Source: Chryseobacterium edaphi
GTDB lineage: Bacteria; Bacteroidota; Bacteroidia; Flavobacteriales; Weeksellaceae
Assembly: GCF_025628985.1 (NCBI RefSeq)
Contig: NZ_JAOTEM010000004.1
Location: forward strand, 124,001-188,000
Length of the DNA: 64,000 bases
Direction: 5' to 3'
Translations under genes and position numbers: made by a program
Shown: positions 23,857-32,323 of the stretch, in pieces
How the letters are laid out: the number at the start of each line of letters is the position of its first letter
How positions within the stretch are numbered: the stretch's first letter is position 1
The notes under the pieces: model-generated
The model's database searches: none
What the model was told of the DNA's origin: nothing
The model's input: the letters and a program-made list of their open reading frames with translations, nothing else

Positions 23857-25533
23857 TTATTTTCTTACAGCTCTTTTTGCTTTTGCCGGTTTTTTAACCT
23901 GAGAAGCTTTTCCGTTGTAGAAATTGGTAAAAGCATATTCAGCAGCTTTTTTAACATCTATTACACCACCTGCCTGAGATTTTTCTCCAAACTCATTGGC
24001 AGTACTTGCATTACTTGTTTTAACCAAAGCTTCAATAATTTGTGCAGGTTTTAAATTTGGCATATAAGCCAACAATACTGCTGCAGCACCCGCAACTACA
24101 GGTGAAGCCATTGAAGTTCCCTGAAGATATCTATATTCATTGTGTGGTACCGTAGAATATATTTGATCACCAGGAGCAAAAACGTTTACTTTATTCTTGT
24201 TATAATTTGAGAAACCTGCTCTAAGAGCATCATTATGATTTGTACTTGCGCCTACAACGATTACGTTATCTACTAAAGGTTTTTCGTCTGTAACATTTTT
24301 GAAATTAGTAGGATAAGCAACGTGCTCGGTAATATCTTCATTTTCGTTACCTGCAGCTTTTACTAAAAGTACTCCTTTGTCTTCAGCATATTTAAATGCA
24401 TCCCAAACAACATTTTTACCAGGAGAAACCGGTTTACCAAAGCTCATGTTAAGAACTTTAGCTCCATTATCTACTGCGTATTTGATTGCATTTGCAACGT
24501 CTTTATCTCTTTCATCACCATTAGGAACCGTTCTTACAGACATGATTTTTGCAACTTTGCTTGCAACACCATATTGTACTTCAGTTCCTTGAGGAGATCC
24601 GGCAATGATTCCTGCAACGTGAGTTCCGTGCATTGCATCAGGACCTTCATAGTGATTGTTTCCGTAATTTTTTTCAGAGTAATCATCATAATTATCACCT
24701 ACAGTTTCTTTTCTTGGATCATAAGCAAGATCATATTGCTTTGCTCCTGGACCAAGCTCACTCATTGCTTCCTTCATTTGTTCATTCATCAACTTTTCAA
24801 ATTCAGCTGAAGATTTACCTTTAAATTCAGGAGTTTGAGCAACCTGATTTAAAATCTGCAAAGCAATGGCATCTTTCTGATCTGTAGAAGGTTTGATTGC
24901 GGCAATGTTTTCCTGAGATATAGATTTTCCACCTAATAATTTAACCATATTTGGTATCAAATCCATAACCATCGTTGTTGCCTGAGCCCCTTGCTTTGCT
25001 TCCACACTTTTTTTTGTGAAAATCTCTTTTGATTTCATATACATTGCAAATTCTTCGGGCATTTTTGCCTGATTTGCTTTGTTTTTTGTAGAATCATCAC
25101 CTTCGAAAACTGGTTTGTACTTTGCTACAACTCTCGTAACTTCCATATTGTCGACGTCGATATCTCCGTTTTTCCCTCCAATAAAATTCCATCCGTGAAC
25201 GTCATCAATATATCCGTTCCCGTCATCATCTTTTCCGTTACCAGGAACTTCATTTGGATTCGACCAGATATTTTTTAATAATCCGGGATGATCAACCTGA
25301 ACACCACTATCTAAAACTCCTACAACAACAGTTTTAGGTTTAAGACCTTTAGATTCAAGGTATTTATATGCATTTTCGGTATTTACACCATAGACTTTTG
25401 AAGTGGTAAAGTCTTTATGATACCACGTCATCAAATCTTTATCTTCTGTAGAATTAGTCGAAGCTTTTGCTTCCTGTGCGTACGAAAAACTGAAACCTGC
25501 TAAGAACAAAGCAGCTAATACTATTTTCTTCAT
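23857..25533 (-). CDS. Exported S8 (subtilisin) family serine peptidase
   Basis: A 558-residue secreted protease with signal peptide MKKIVLAALFLAGFSFSYA. The catalytic triad is complete: Asp75 in VVGVLDSGVQVDHPG, His in HGTHVAGIIAG (about 300) and Ser in GTSMASPVVAG (about 473). A roughly 200-residue insertion with a DDDGNGYIDDVHGWNFIGG calcium-type loop separates Asp and His, the usual layout of the Bacteroidota subtilases. A type IX secretion CTD is not obvious; the C terminus is Lys/Ala-rich (KKPAKAKRAVRK). It has its own terminator and precedes the wbqC-lepB-dapB group. Confidence 0.94.
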   Translation of the reverse strand: MKKIVLAALFLAGFSFSYAQEAKASTNSTEDKDLMTWYHKDFTTSKVYGVNTENAYKYLESKGLKPKTVVVGVLDSGVQVDHPGLLKNIWSNPNEVPGNGKDDDGNGYIDDVHGWNFIGGKNGDIDVDNMEVTRVVAKYKPVFEGDDSTKNKANQAKMPEEFAMYMKSKEIFTKKSVEAKQGAQATTMVMDLIPNMVKLLGGKSISQENIAAIKPSTDQKDAIALQILNQVAQTPEFKGKSSAEFEKLMNEQMKEAMSELGPGAKQYDLAYDPRKETVGDNYDDYSEKNYGNNHYEGPDAMHGTHVAGIIAGSPQGTEVQYGVASKVAKIMSVRTVPNGDERDKDVANAIKYAVDNGAKVLNMSFGKPVSPGKNVVWDAFKYAEDKGVLLVKAAGNENEDITEHVAYPTNFKNVTDEKPLVDNVIVVGASTNHNDALRAGFSNYNKNKVNVFAPGDQIYSTVPHNEYRYLQGTSMASPVVAGAAAVLLAYMPNLKPAQIIEALVKTSNASTANEFGEKSQAGGVIDVKKAAEYAFTNFYNGKASQVKKPAKAKRAVRK

Positions 25534-25543
25534 TGTATAAGAT

Positions 25544-26152
25544 TTATTTAATATTTTTAAGATAAGTCACAGATTCCGGCCCTTTGTTACAGATAAGATC
25601 AATTATTGATAAATCTTTCAGAAAACCATATTTATCTGTGAAAGTTTGGTAGTACTCTTCCATTTGAAATTCTGTCTCAATTTTGGTAGAAAACTTTTCT
25701 CTAAAATTAATCTCAGACGGATTTTTGATATACTCTTCATTCAAAGACTGTGCCTTTTCTATCTTCAATATTTTCTGAATAATATCTATACTTTTTAAAT
25801 TAAAATCCAGCAAAAATTTTTCTTTCTTCTCATAAAGAATTTCAAATTTATCTTCATAATACTCAAAATAAGCTGAACCCTGATAAACGTTTTTTATAGA
25901 TTTCCAGTGAATTTTTTGCCAATCTTCCCTGTAAGAAATTTCGATATCTTTCATTTCTCGTTTTCCGGTGTGATTGATAGGAATGATAAGAGAAAGTTTT
26001 CCGTTTGCTCCGTAAATATTGGTTCTGTTTCTATAAGTCTGTTTTGGGAAACTTTCACATTGTTCAAAAACAACTTCGTTTTCCGGATCTAAAAACACCG
26101 AAAACCATGAAATAGGTGGTAAATAAAATACCGGTAATAATATATTTTGCAT
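25544..26152 (-). CDS. WbqC-like family protein
   Basis: A 202-residue protein of the WbqC family. The N-terminal pattern LLPVFYLPPISWFSVFL, the segment EQCESFPKQTYRNRTNIYGANGKLSLIIPI and IHWKSIKNVYQGSAYFEYY are characteristic. Members are linked to O-antigen or aminosugar biosynthesis, but in Flavobacteriia they are regularly found beside lepB and dapB, as here, suggesting a conserved envelope role. The exact reaction is unknown. Confidence 0.85.
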   Translation of the reverse strand: MQNILLPVFYLPPISWFSVFLDPENEVVFEQCESFPKQTYRNRTNIYGANGKLSLIIPINHTGKREMKDIEISYREDWQKIHWKSIKNVYQGSAYFEYYEDKFEILYEKKEKFLLDFNLKSIDIIQKILKIEKAQSLNEEYIKNPSEINFREKFSTKIETEFQMEEYYQTFTDKYGFLKDLSIIDLICNKGPESVTYLKNIK

Positions 26153-26219
26153 TGTTTTTATATATAAAAATGAAGTACTTTTTCAAATACTTCATTTTAT
26201 TTTTATTTTACAAATTTAG

Positions 26220-27875
26220 TTATAAATCTTCTTCAGTTTTTTTCTTTCTAAAAAGTTTTACAAAATACTCCCATCCAAAGAAAAGTACAAGAATCATTAC
26301 TGCAATCCACCAATAAGAAGTTTTGTTGGCATCTCCTGTGTTTGTTGCTTTAAACATTCTTTCCCAACGAACTTTCAATGGTGCTTGGTATGAAGAACTT
26401 GAGTCTTTAAACGCTCCCTGAACACTCATCCAAGTAAACATCGGCTTTCCAACGATATTTTCTTCCGGAACGAAACCAAAGAATCTCGCATCTAATGATG
26501 CATCTCTGTTGTCTCCAACCATCATGTAATAATCCTGTTGAATTGTATATTGGCTGGTTTCTTTTCCGTTGATGAAGATTTTACCGTTTTTATTTTCAAG
26601 TTTATTATGTTCGTATTGAGAAATAATCCACTGATATTCAGGTAAAGTTTCCTGATTGATTGCAACTACATCGCCTTTCTTAGGAATTTTAAGCGGTCCA
26701 TAGAAATCCTGATTCCAAGGTTTGTTGATCGGGAAAATTGATTGAGTTGTATCTATACTTTTTGTGTAAGCATTTTTTTCAGCATTTAATTTATGAGAAA
26801 CAGTTCCCGAATCTTTTGGGAAAATATTTTCTCTCATATCAACAACATTGGGTAATGATTTTATATCCTTTGCAGTTTTATCTGTTAAACCTTGAAAAGT
26901 ATATTCAAACCCTGTATTTGTCTGAGCTTCTCTTACAGGTAAAAATCCGTAAGTATTGTATAATGCCGGAATATCTAATTGCGTTCCTGTATTTACCGTG
27001 AATGAGTGCTGAACTTCCTGATCTCCTAAAACTGTTTCAGGTTTGCCGTTCACAAACAGTCTTCCGTTCCTCATTTCAAAAGTATCACCTGCAACAGCGA
27101 CCAATCTTTTTACATAAGGATCTTTTCTGTCAATTGATGTGTGTACTGAATCTCTAGGATAATTGAAAACTACAACATCGTTTCTTTGAGGCTTATTGAA
27201 TTGAAAAATTCTTTCATAAGGTAATTTTACGCCTTCAACATACGATTTTGGGTCATCTTTCGGATTACCTTTTTCTCCTGTATCAAGAATAGTTCCTTGT
27301 AAGAAAGGTATTGCCAAAGGTCGCATCGGCAATCTATAACCGTAGCTCCATTTATTGACAAAAAGGAAATCTCCAACTAGTAATGTTCTTTCCATTGAGC
27401 CTGTAGGAATTCCGAAAGGCTGCGTGAAAAAAACATGGATTATCGTAGCAAAAACAACCGCAAAAGTAATAGAACCAATAAAAGTATCTTTCTTTTTTGA
27501 GTTTTTTTCTTCTTCTGTCAAATACAGATCATTTTCATCTTCCAACTCAACATCTTTAGAATAATTGACAGTTGCCATATAAATGAAAGGAAGAATTACA
27601 GTAAGCAATTGATCTTTAAAAAGAGTTTTGCCAAATTTTTTCATTAGATATAAATGAAAAACTGACATCATGATCGGACCTACAATTGGAAGATACGATA
27701 AAATCGCCCACCATTTCGGATGATTCGTTTCTTTTAAGACAATGAAATAATTGTAGAAAGGTACAAAAGCCAATAGCGGACTATACCCCATTTTCTTGAA
27801 CAGCTTCCAAGTGGAAATCCCCATCAATACTGATAAAATGAGAACATAAACTGTATACGTTAAAAAATAATTCAT
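26220..27875 (-). CDS. lepB: Signal peptidase I
   Basis: A 551-residue membrane serine protease that removes signal peptides. It is longer than the approximately 320 residues of E. coli LepB, as usual in Flavobacteriia: two or three N-terminal transmembrane segments and a large insert. The catalytic dyad is Ser160 in IPTGSMERTLLVGD and Lys256 in DPYVKRLVAVAGD. The box E motif is VGDNRDASLDARFFGFV. A C-terminal membrane segment (ILVLFFGWEYFVKLF) precedes a Lys-rich end. It sits between wbqC and dapB. Confidence 0.95.
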   Translation of the reverse strand: MNYFLTYTVYVLILSVLMGISTWKLFKKMGYSPLLAFVPFYNYFIVLKETNHPKWWAILSYLPIVGPIMMSVFHLYLMKKFGKTLFKDQLLTVILPFIYMATVNYSKDVELEDENDLYLTEEEKNSKKKDTFIGSITFAVVFATIIHVFFTQPFGIPTGSMERTLLVGDFLFVNKWSYGYRLPMRPLAIPFLQGTILDTGEKGNPKDDPKSYVEGVKLPYERIFQFNKPQRNDVVVFNYPRDSVHTSIDRKDPYVKRLVAVAGDTFEMRNGRLFVNGKPETVLGDQEVQHSFTVNTGTQLDIPALYNTYGFLPVREAQTNTGFEYTFQGLTDKTAKDIKSLPNVVDMRENIFPKDSGTVSHKLNAEKNAYTKSIDTTQSIFPINKPWNQDFYGPLKIPKKGDVVAINQETLPEYQWIISQYEHNKLENKNGKIFINGKETSQYTIQQDYYMMVGDNRDASLDARFFGFVPEENIVGKPMFTWMSVQGAFKDSSSSYQAPLKVRWERMFKATNTGDANKTSYWWIAVMILVLFFGWEYFVKLFRKKKTEEDL

Positions 27876-27984
27876 AAATTTTTGTGCCTATTCTGTAATT
27901 TAAGTAATGAGTAATGTGTAACAATAATTAATGATTACACAAATTTCTATAATTAGTTTGCAAAGTTGTGGTTTTGTTACAAAA

Positions 27985-28686
27985 TTAAAGTCCCAAAACG
28001 TCTTTCATTGTAAAATTTCCTTTTTTATCTTTTATCCATTCTGCTGCAACGACTGCTCCTAACGCAAAACCGTTTCTGTTGAAAGCAGTATGTTTGATCT
28101 CAATCTCATCCACTTCACTTCTGTAAAAAACACTGTGAGTTCCCGGAACTTCGTCTTCACGGATTGCAAAGATGCCCAATTGCTTGTCCTGAGTTTCCTC
28201 AAGTTTCCACGCATCGTATTTCGGATTGTTCTTGAAAATTCCTTCCGCTAGAGAAATCGCAGTTCCGCTTGGAGCGTCAAGTTTGTGAATGTGATGAATT
28301 TCCTCCAGTTGACAAGAATATTCATCCACGCTTTTCATTAAATCAGCTAATTTTTCATTCAGAGCAAAAAATAAATTAACGCCTAAACTGAAGTTAGATC
28401 CGTATAAAAATGCTGTTTCATTCTGAATAGCAAGATTTTCAACTTCGGCTTTTCTTTCAAGCCAACCTGTCGTTCCGCAGATTACGGGAACTTTATTTTC
28501 CAGACAAGCTTTGATATTATCGAAAGCAACTTCGGGAAGAGAAAATTCGATCACTACATCCGGATTGTTTAAATTTTCAGCAGTTGGAGTTTCTTTTAAT
28601 CGGGCAACAACTTCATGACCTCTTTTGGTGGCAATCTCGTCAATGATTTTGCCCATTTTCCCATATCCAACTAATGCTATTTTCAT
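27985..28686 (-). CDS. dapB: 4-hydroxy-tetrahydrodipicolinate reductase
   Basis: A 233-residue NAD(P)H-dependent reductase of the lysine/diaminopimelate pathway, slightly short of the 270 typical elsewhere but normal for Bacteroidota. The nucleotide-binding start is MKIALVGYGKMGKIID. The catalytic signature is ELEEIHHIHKLDAPSGTAISLAEG (about 128-150), with the GTTGWL loop near residue 75. DAP is needed for peptidoglycan, in keeping with envelope and cell-cycle neighbours (lepB, parAB). Confidence 0.96.
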   Translation of the reverse strand: MKIALVGYGKMGKIIDEIATKRGHEVVARLKETPTAENLNNPDVVIEFSLPEVAFDNIKACLENKVPVICGTTGWLERKAEVENLAIQNETAFLYGSNFSLGVNLFFALNEKLADLMKSVDEYSCQLEEIHHIHKLDAPSGTAISLAEGIFKNNPKYDAWKLEETQDKQLGIFAIREDEVPGTHSVFYRSEVDEIEIKHTAFNRNGFALGAVVAAEWIKDKKGNFTMKDVLGL

Positions 28687-28715
28687 AGTAGCTATTTATA
28701 TTATCTAAAAAAATT

Positions 28716-29363
28716 TTAAAACTTGAAACTTAAACTCAATCCTGTTTTTGGTGGATTGTTTCCAAAGTCATCATAAATCACAGCTGGCGTGAAAGTAAGA
28801 TCAGGATCTTTACGACCTTCATACAAATGCGCATCTACAACGGCATCTACAATATTTAAAATATAAATAAGTCCCGTAATTGCTATGGCATAATCTCTCT
28901 GTCTTTTTGATCTGTCCTGCGCATTTCCCAACGCTATTTTATCTAAATAGGGTCTTTGATCAATAAATTCATTCGGAGTTCCGTTGAGTTTTGCAATGTA
29001 ATATTCTCTGTATTTTTTGTATTGATTCTGATTCCACAATGCAATTCCAACTCCGGCTCCTACCGCTCCCCAAACAATGGGAATTTTCCAATATTTTTTA
29101 TTGTAAAACTGGCCCAATCCCGGCAAAACTGCTGAATATAAACCCGCTTTCGTTGGATTTAATTTTGTTACAATAACTTTTGCAGGTGCATTTGCCTCTT
29201 CAATAGTCTCAACAATAGAAGTTTCGGGAATTTTTTTGAGCATTGTACTGTCACTCGGAACGGTTTCTACTTTCGTATCACGATTTATGGTATCACGAGG
29301 AATTACCTGCGAATAAGCGATCGCAGAAGCACAAAGAAAAAATGTGAAAAGTATTTTTTTCAT
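28716..29363 (-). CDS. DUF5683 domain protein
   Basis: A 215-residue protein with a signal peptide (MKKILFTFFLCASAIAYSQ). From about residue 70 it carries the DUF5683 pattern: KAGLYSAVLPGLGQFYNKKYWKIPIVWGAVGAGVGIALW, QRDYAIAITGLIYILNIVDAVVDAHLY and a terminal GLSLSF beta strand. It is probably an outer-membrane-associated protein with two or three hydrophobic segments. It is always found beside parB in Flavobacteriia, and here its ATG follows the ParB stop directly. Function unknown. Confidence 0.85.
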   Translation of the reverse strand: MKKILFTFFLCASAIAYSQVIPRDTINRDTKVETVPSDSTMLKKIPETSIVETIEEANAPAKVIVTKLNPTKAGLYSAVLPGLGQFYNKKYWKIPIVWGAVGAGVGIALWNQNQYKKYREYYIAKLNGTPNEFIDQRPYLDKIALGNAQDRSKRQRDYAIAITGLIYILNIVDAVVDAHLYEGRKDPDLTFTPAVIYDDFGNNPPKTGLSLSFKF

Positions 29364-30263
29364 TTATTTAATATGAGATAAAATATACTCCAGCTCATCT
29401 TCATTTTTGAAATCGAGTACAATTTTACCTTTTTTTCCGTTTCCGGTAGTTTTGATTTCAACTTTTACATCCAAAAGATCAGAAATTGTTTTCTGAGCTC
29501 TTTTGTAGTTATTAGAAAGTTCAGCCTTTACTGCTTTAGCAGCGGGTGATTTTGGATTTTTCAGAGCTGTCGCAGCCTGTTCAGATTGACGAACATTCAA
29601 TTTATCTTTAATAATTAAATCAAATAAAATCTGCTGAAGCTCATCATTATCCATACTGATAATCGCTCTTCCATGTCCTGCAGAAATTTCGCCGCTTCTG
29701 ATCGCATTCTGAATATCCGGACTCAATCTCAATAATCTGATAGAATTGGTAATTGTACTTCTGTCCTTTCCAACTCTCTGGCTCAGATTTTCCTGAGTCA
29801 TCCCAATCTCGTCTAAAAGTCTTTGATAAGTCAAAGCAATTTCGATAGAATCAAGATCTTCGCGTTGAATGTTTTCAACAAGAGCCATTTCCAGCAATTC
29901 CTGATCATTAACCAAACGAATGTAAGCTGGAATAGACGTTAAACCCGCAATTTTACTCGCTCTGAAACGTCTTTCCCCAGAAATAATCTCAAAGTTCTCT
30001 CCGTCTTTTCTAAGAGTAATCGGCTGAATTATTCCAAGATTTTTGATGGATTGTGCAAGTTCGTTTAATGCTTTTTCGTCAAAATAAGTTCTCGGCTGAG
30101 TAGGATTCGGGTAAATATCTTCAATCGAAACTTCTACGATATTTCCTACAAATTTATCTGCGCCTTCATCAGTTGCAGAGTTTACCGTAGCCTTGGATTC
30201 AGCGCTCAAAATCGCACCTAAACCACGTCCCATCGCTCTTTTTTTGTCTTTCATATCATGCAT
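29364..30263 (-). CDS. parB: Chromosome partition protein ParB
   Basis: A 299-residue CTP-dependent DNA clamp that loads at parS sites for chromosome segregation. The ParB/Srx core has IQPITLRKDGENFEIISGERRFRASKIAG (GERRxR, CTP site) and ALVENIQREDLDSIE. The helix-turn-helix MTQENLSQRVGKDRSTITNSIRLL follows, and the C-terminal dimerisation region ends in DELEYILSHIK. The N terminus has the MGRGLGAILS motif that stimulates ParA. A second ATG at 30254 (MKDKKRAMGRG) is an equally good start. I found no parS 16-mer in the window. Confidence 0.96.
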   Translation of the reverse strand: MHDMKDKKRAMGRGLGAILSAESKATVNSATDEGADKFVGNIVEVSIEDIYPNPTQPRTYFDEKALNELAQSIKNLGIIQPITLRKDGENFEIISGERRFRASKIAGLTSIPAYIRLVNDQELLEMALVENIQREDLDSIEIALTYQRLLDEIGMTQENLSQRVGKDRSTITNSIRLLRLSPDIQNAIRSGEISAGHGRAIISMDNDELQQILFDLIIKDKLNVRQSEQAATALKNPKSPAAKAVKAELSNNYKRAQKTISDLLDVKVEIKTTGNGKKGKIVLDFKNEDELEYILSHIK

Positions 30264-30293
30264 ATAGCTATTGGCTTTTCGCTTCTAACTTTT

Positions 30294-31067
30294 TTAATTC
30301 TTTACTAAATTTTCGTTTTTTAACAGAACCTCTTCTGCCAACTGTAGATATTGAATGGCTCCTTTGCTTTCTGCGTCGTAATTTAAGATGCTTTCACCAA
30401 AACTTGGAGCCTCACTTAACCTTACGTTTCTGCTGATGATCGTTTCAAAAACCATTTCTGGGAAGTGAGCATTTACTTCTTCAACAACCTGATTTGAGAG
30501 TCTCAATCTGCTGTCATACATCGTCAACAACAAACCTTCGATATCCAAATCTTTATTATGAATTTTCTGAACGTTTTTGATTGTATTTAAAAGTTTACCT
30601 AAACCTTCCAAAGCAAAATATTCACACTGAATCGGAATAATTACTGAATCAGCTGCGGTAAGTGCATTAATCGTAATCAAACCTAAACTAGGTGCACAAT
30701 CGATGATGATATAATCGTAATCGGCTCTTACAGATTCCAATGCTTTTTTCAGCATGTATTCACGATTGTCTTTGTCTACCAATTCAATTTCTGCAGCAAC
30801 CAAATCAATATGAGAAGGTACGATATCTAAATTTGGAGTGGTTGTTTTTTGAATACAGTTTCTCGTTTCAACACTGTGCTCCAACAAATTGTATGTAGAA
30901 TACTGTACTTCTTCAACTCCAAGACCAGATGTCGCATTAGCCTGCGGATCTGCGTCTATGATTAATATTTTCTTCTCTAATACCCCTAATGCTGCGGCTA
31001 AGTTGACAGCTGTTGTAGTTTTTCCTACACCACCTTTTTGATTAGCGATACCTATGATTTTTGCCAT
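30294..31067 (-). CDS. parA: Chromosome partition ATPase ParA (Soj-like)
   Basis: A 257-residue Walker-type ATPase. It starts MAKIIGIANQKGGVGKTTTAVNLAAALG, which holds the deviant Walker A with the signature lysine; I place the start at the ATG at 31067. Walker A' (ILIIDADPQANATSGLG) and Walker B (YIIIDCAPSLGL) follow. With ParB it moves and separates chromosome origins. It starts 31 bp before the parB start and is presumably in one transcript with it. The minus-strand promoter at 31086-31114 and a terminator-palindrome upstream isolate it from tonB. Confidence 0.96.
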   Translation of the reverse strand: MAKIIGIANQKGGVGKTTTAVNLAAALGVLEKKILIIDADPQANATSGLGVEEVQYSTYNLLEHSVETRNCIQKTTTPNLDIVPSHIDLVAAEIELVDKDNREYMLKKALESVRADYDYIIIDCAPSLGLITINALTAADSVIIPIQCEYFALEGLGKLLNTIKNVQKIHNKDLDIEGLLLTMYDSRLRLSNQVVEEVNAHFPEMVFETIISRNVRLSEAPSFGESILNYDAESKGAIQYLQLAEEVLLKNENLVKN

Positions 31068-31085
31068 TGCTTGAACTTTAAGTTT

Positions 31086-31114
31086 CAAAAATACACTTTT
31101 TTCTCTGCTTTCAA
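31086..31114 (-). promoter_or_regulatory. Promoter of the parA operon
   Basis: Minus-strand TTG (31112-31114) is followed after 18 bp by TATTTTTG (31086-31093), leaving an 18-base leader to the parA ATG at 31067. Confidence 0.6.
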
Positions 31115-31170
31115 GGAATGGGTAAAACGAAAGATGAGTTAAAATATTGTTAATAAGGATTTTAGACATT

Positions 31171-31209
31171 AAAAAAAATTATCCACAAAATGTAGTATTT
31201 TGTGGATAA
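31171..31209 (-). terminator. Terminator made of two inverted DnaA-box sequences
   Basis: TTATCCACAAAAT (31179-31191), a 5-base loop, then ATTTTGTGGATAA (31197-31209), followed on the minus strand by eight T. It lies 27 bp past the tonB stop and fits a rho-independent terminator. Each arm also contains TTATCCACA, the consensus DnaA box. Confidence 0.8.
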
Positions 31210-31235
31210 GTGTCAAAACTTGTTTTTGAATATAT

Positions 31236-32081
31236 TTAATTGTCGAACTTCATAGAAATTGGAAATTTGAAATAACTTCTTACAGCATCACCATTCTTAT
31301 TTTTTCCTGGAGTCCATTTTCCTTTTACTGCTTTAATAGTTCTGATTGCTTCTGCATTGAAGTCTGAATCTTTACCATCAGCTTTTAATCCTGAAATTGT
31401 TCCGTCTTTCTCTACGATAAAAGTTACCGTAGTTTTCATTAAATCACCACTAGAAAAACCAGAACCATCAAACCTATTTGTTACTTTAGTTCTGAAAGAT
31501 TCAATTCCACCTTCGAAATTTGCAGAAACACTTAATTCGTTTGCATCTTTAACAGAGTTGTCAGAACCTTGAGGTATTGTAATAGGATCTTTAGCTTTTG
31601 TTGTACCAGTTCCTACCGTTGGAATTGGAGGAATATATGTATTCACAGGAGCTGGAACACCTTTTACGTTATCCACTATTCCTGCAACAGCATCATCAGG
31701 CTTTTTAATAGGTGCTGACTCTATCGCTTCCTTAGTTGGTGTAGGAACAGTAGTATTTATCTGTTTGATATTTGGCGGAGCAACTGGCTGAACAGGTTTT
31801 ACAGTTTCAACAGGTTTAGGTTTTGCAATATCATCGTTCGGAAGAATATCTACTGGTCTGTAAATAGGTTCATTAGGAACAACTTTTTCAACAGTTTTAA
31901 ACGCTGAGATCAGCATTGGTGTAATCGAAATTGCAGCCAATAAACTAACACCTACGAAGAGTGCTTTGGTTAGGATTCTGTCTGATTCATTTCTTAAAAC
32001 ATAAGCGCCGTACTGTTTGTTTCGGCCTTCGAAAAGGATTTCATTAAAACGGAAATCCTGGTTGGTTTGTAGGTGTTTCAT
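31236..32081 (-). CDS. tonB: Energy transducer TonB
   Basis: A 281-residue protein linking the proton-motive force to outer-membrane TonB-dependent receptors. The cytosolic start has the Bacteroidota pattern FNEILFEGRNKQYGAYVLRNE. One membrane segment (LFVGVSLLAAISITPMLI, about 42-60) follows, then a Pro/Lys-rich periplasmic spacer (about 65-190). The TonB C-terminal domain (about 200-281) contains TTVTFIVEKDGTISGLKADGKDSDFNAEAIRTIKAVKGKWTPGKNKNG. I use the ATG at 32081 rather than the adjoining GTG. No exbB/exbD genes are in the window. Confidence 0.94.
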   Translation of the reverse strand: MKHLQTNQDFRFNEILFEGRNKQYGAYVLRNESDRILTKALFVGVSLLAAISITPMLISAFKTVEKVVPNEPIYRPVDILPNDDIAKPKPVETVKPVQPVAPPNIKQINTTVPTPTKEAIESAPIKKPDDAVAGIVDNVKGVPAPVNTYIPPIPTVGTGTTKAKDPITIPQGSDNSVKDANELSVSANFEGGIESFRTKVTNRFDGSGFSSGDLMKTTVTFIVEKDGTISGLKADGKDSDFNAEAIRTIKAVKGKWTPGKNKNGDAVRSYFKFPISMKFDN

Positions 32082-32271
32082 CACGATAAAAATTAAAATT
32101 GTTAATATATTGCAATTATTAGTTTTCTATATTGTTTGAATAAATCATTGAAACAATATCAAAATATTTGCCAAAAAATTATCAAAACAGAATCATTTAA
32201 GAAATAATGATGTTAAAATAAAAATTTAACTATGTTAAAAATAACAACTGTAAAATTATTACCATTTAAAA

Positions 32272-32300
32272 CAAAAAAAATCCCGCTTTCGCAGGATTTA
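32272..32300 (-). terminator. Terminator of purA
   Basis: Stem AAATCCCGC / GCAGGATTT around a TTTC loop, with seven or more T on the minus-strand 3' side, 24 bp past the purA stop. Confidence 0.75.
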
Positions 32301-32323
32301 ATTTATATTGAAAATAAATTTTC

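Noticed and set aside
29364..31067. parS sites near parAB
   Set aside because: I looked for a palindromic 16-mer around a central CACGTG and saw none nearby. The only CACGTG-like string I noticed is inside the racemase gene and is not a palindromic 16-mer.
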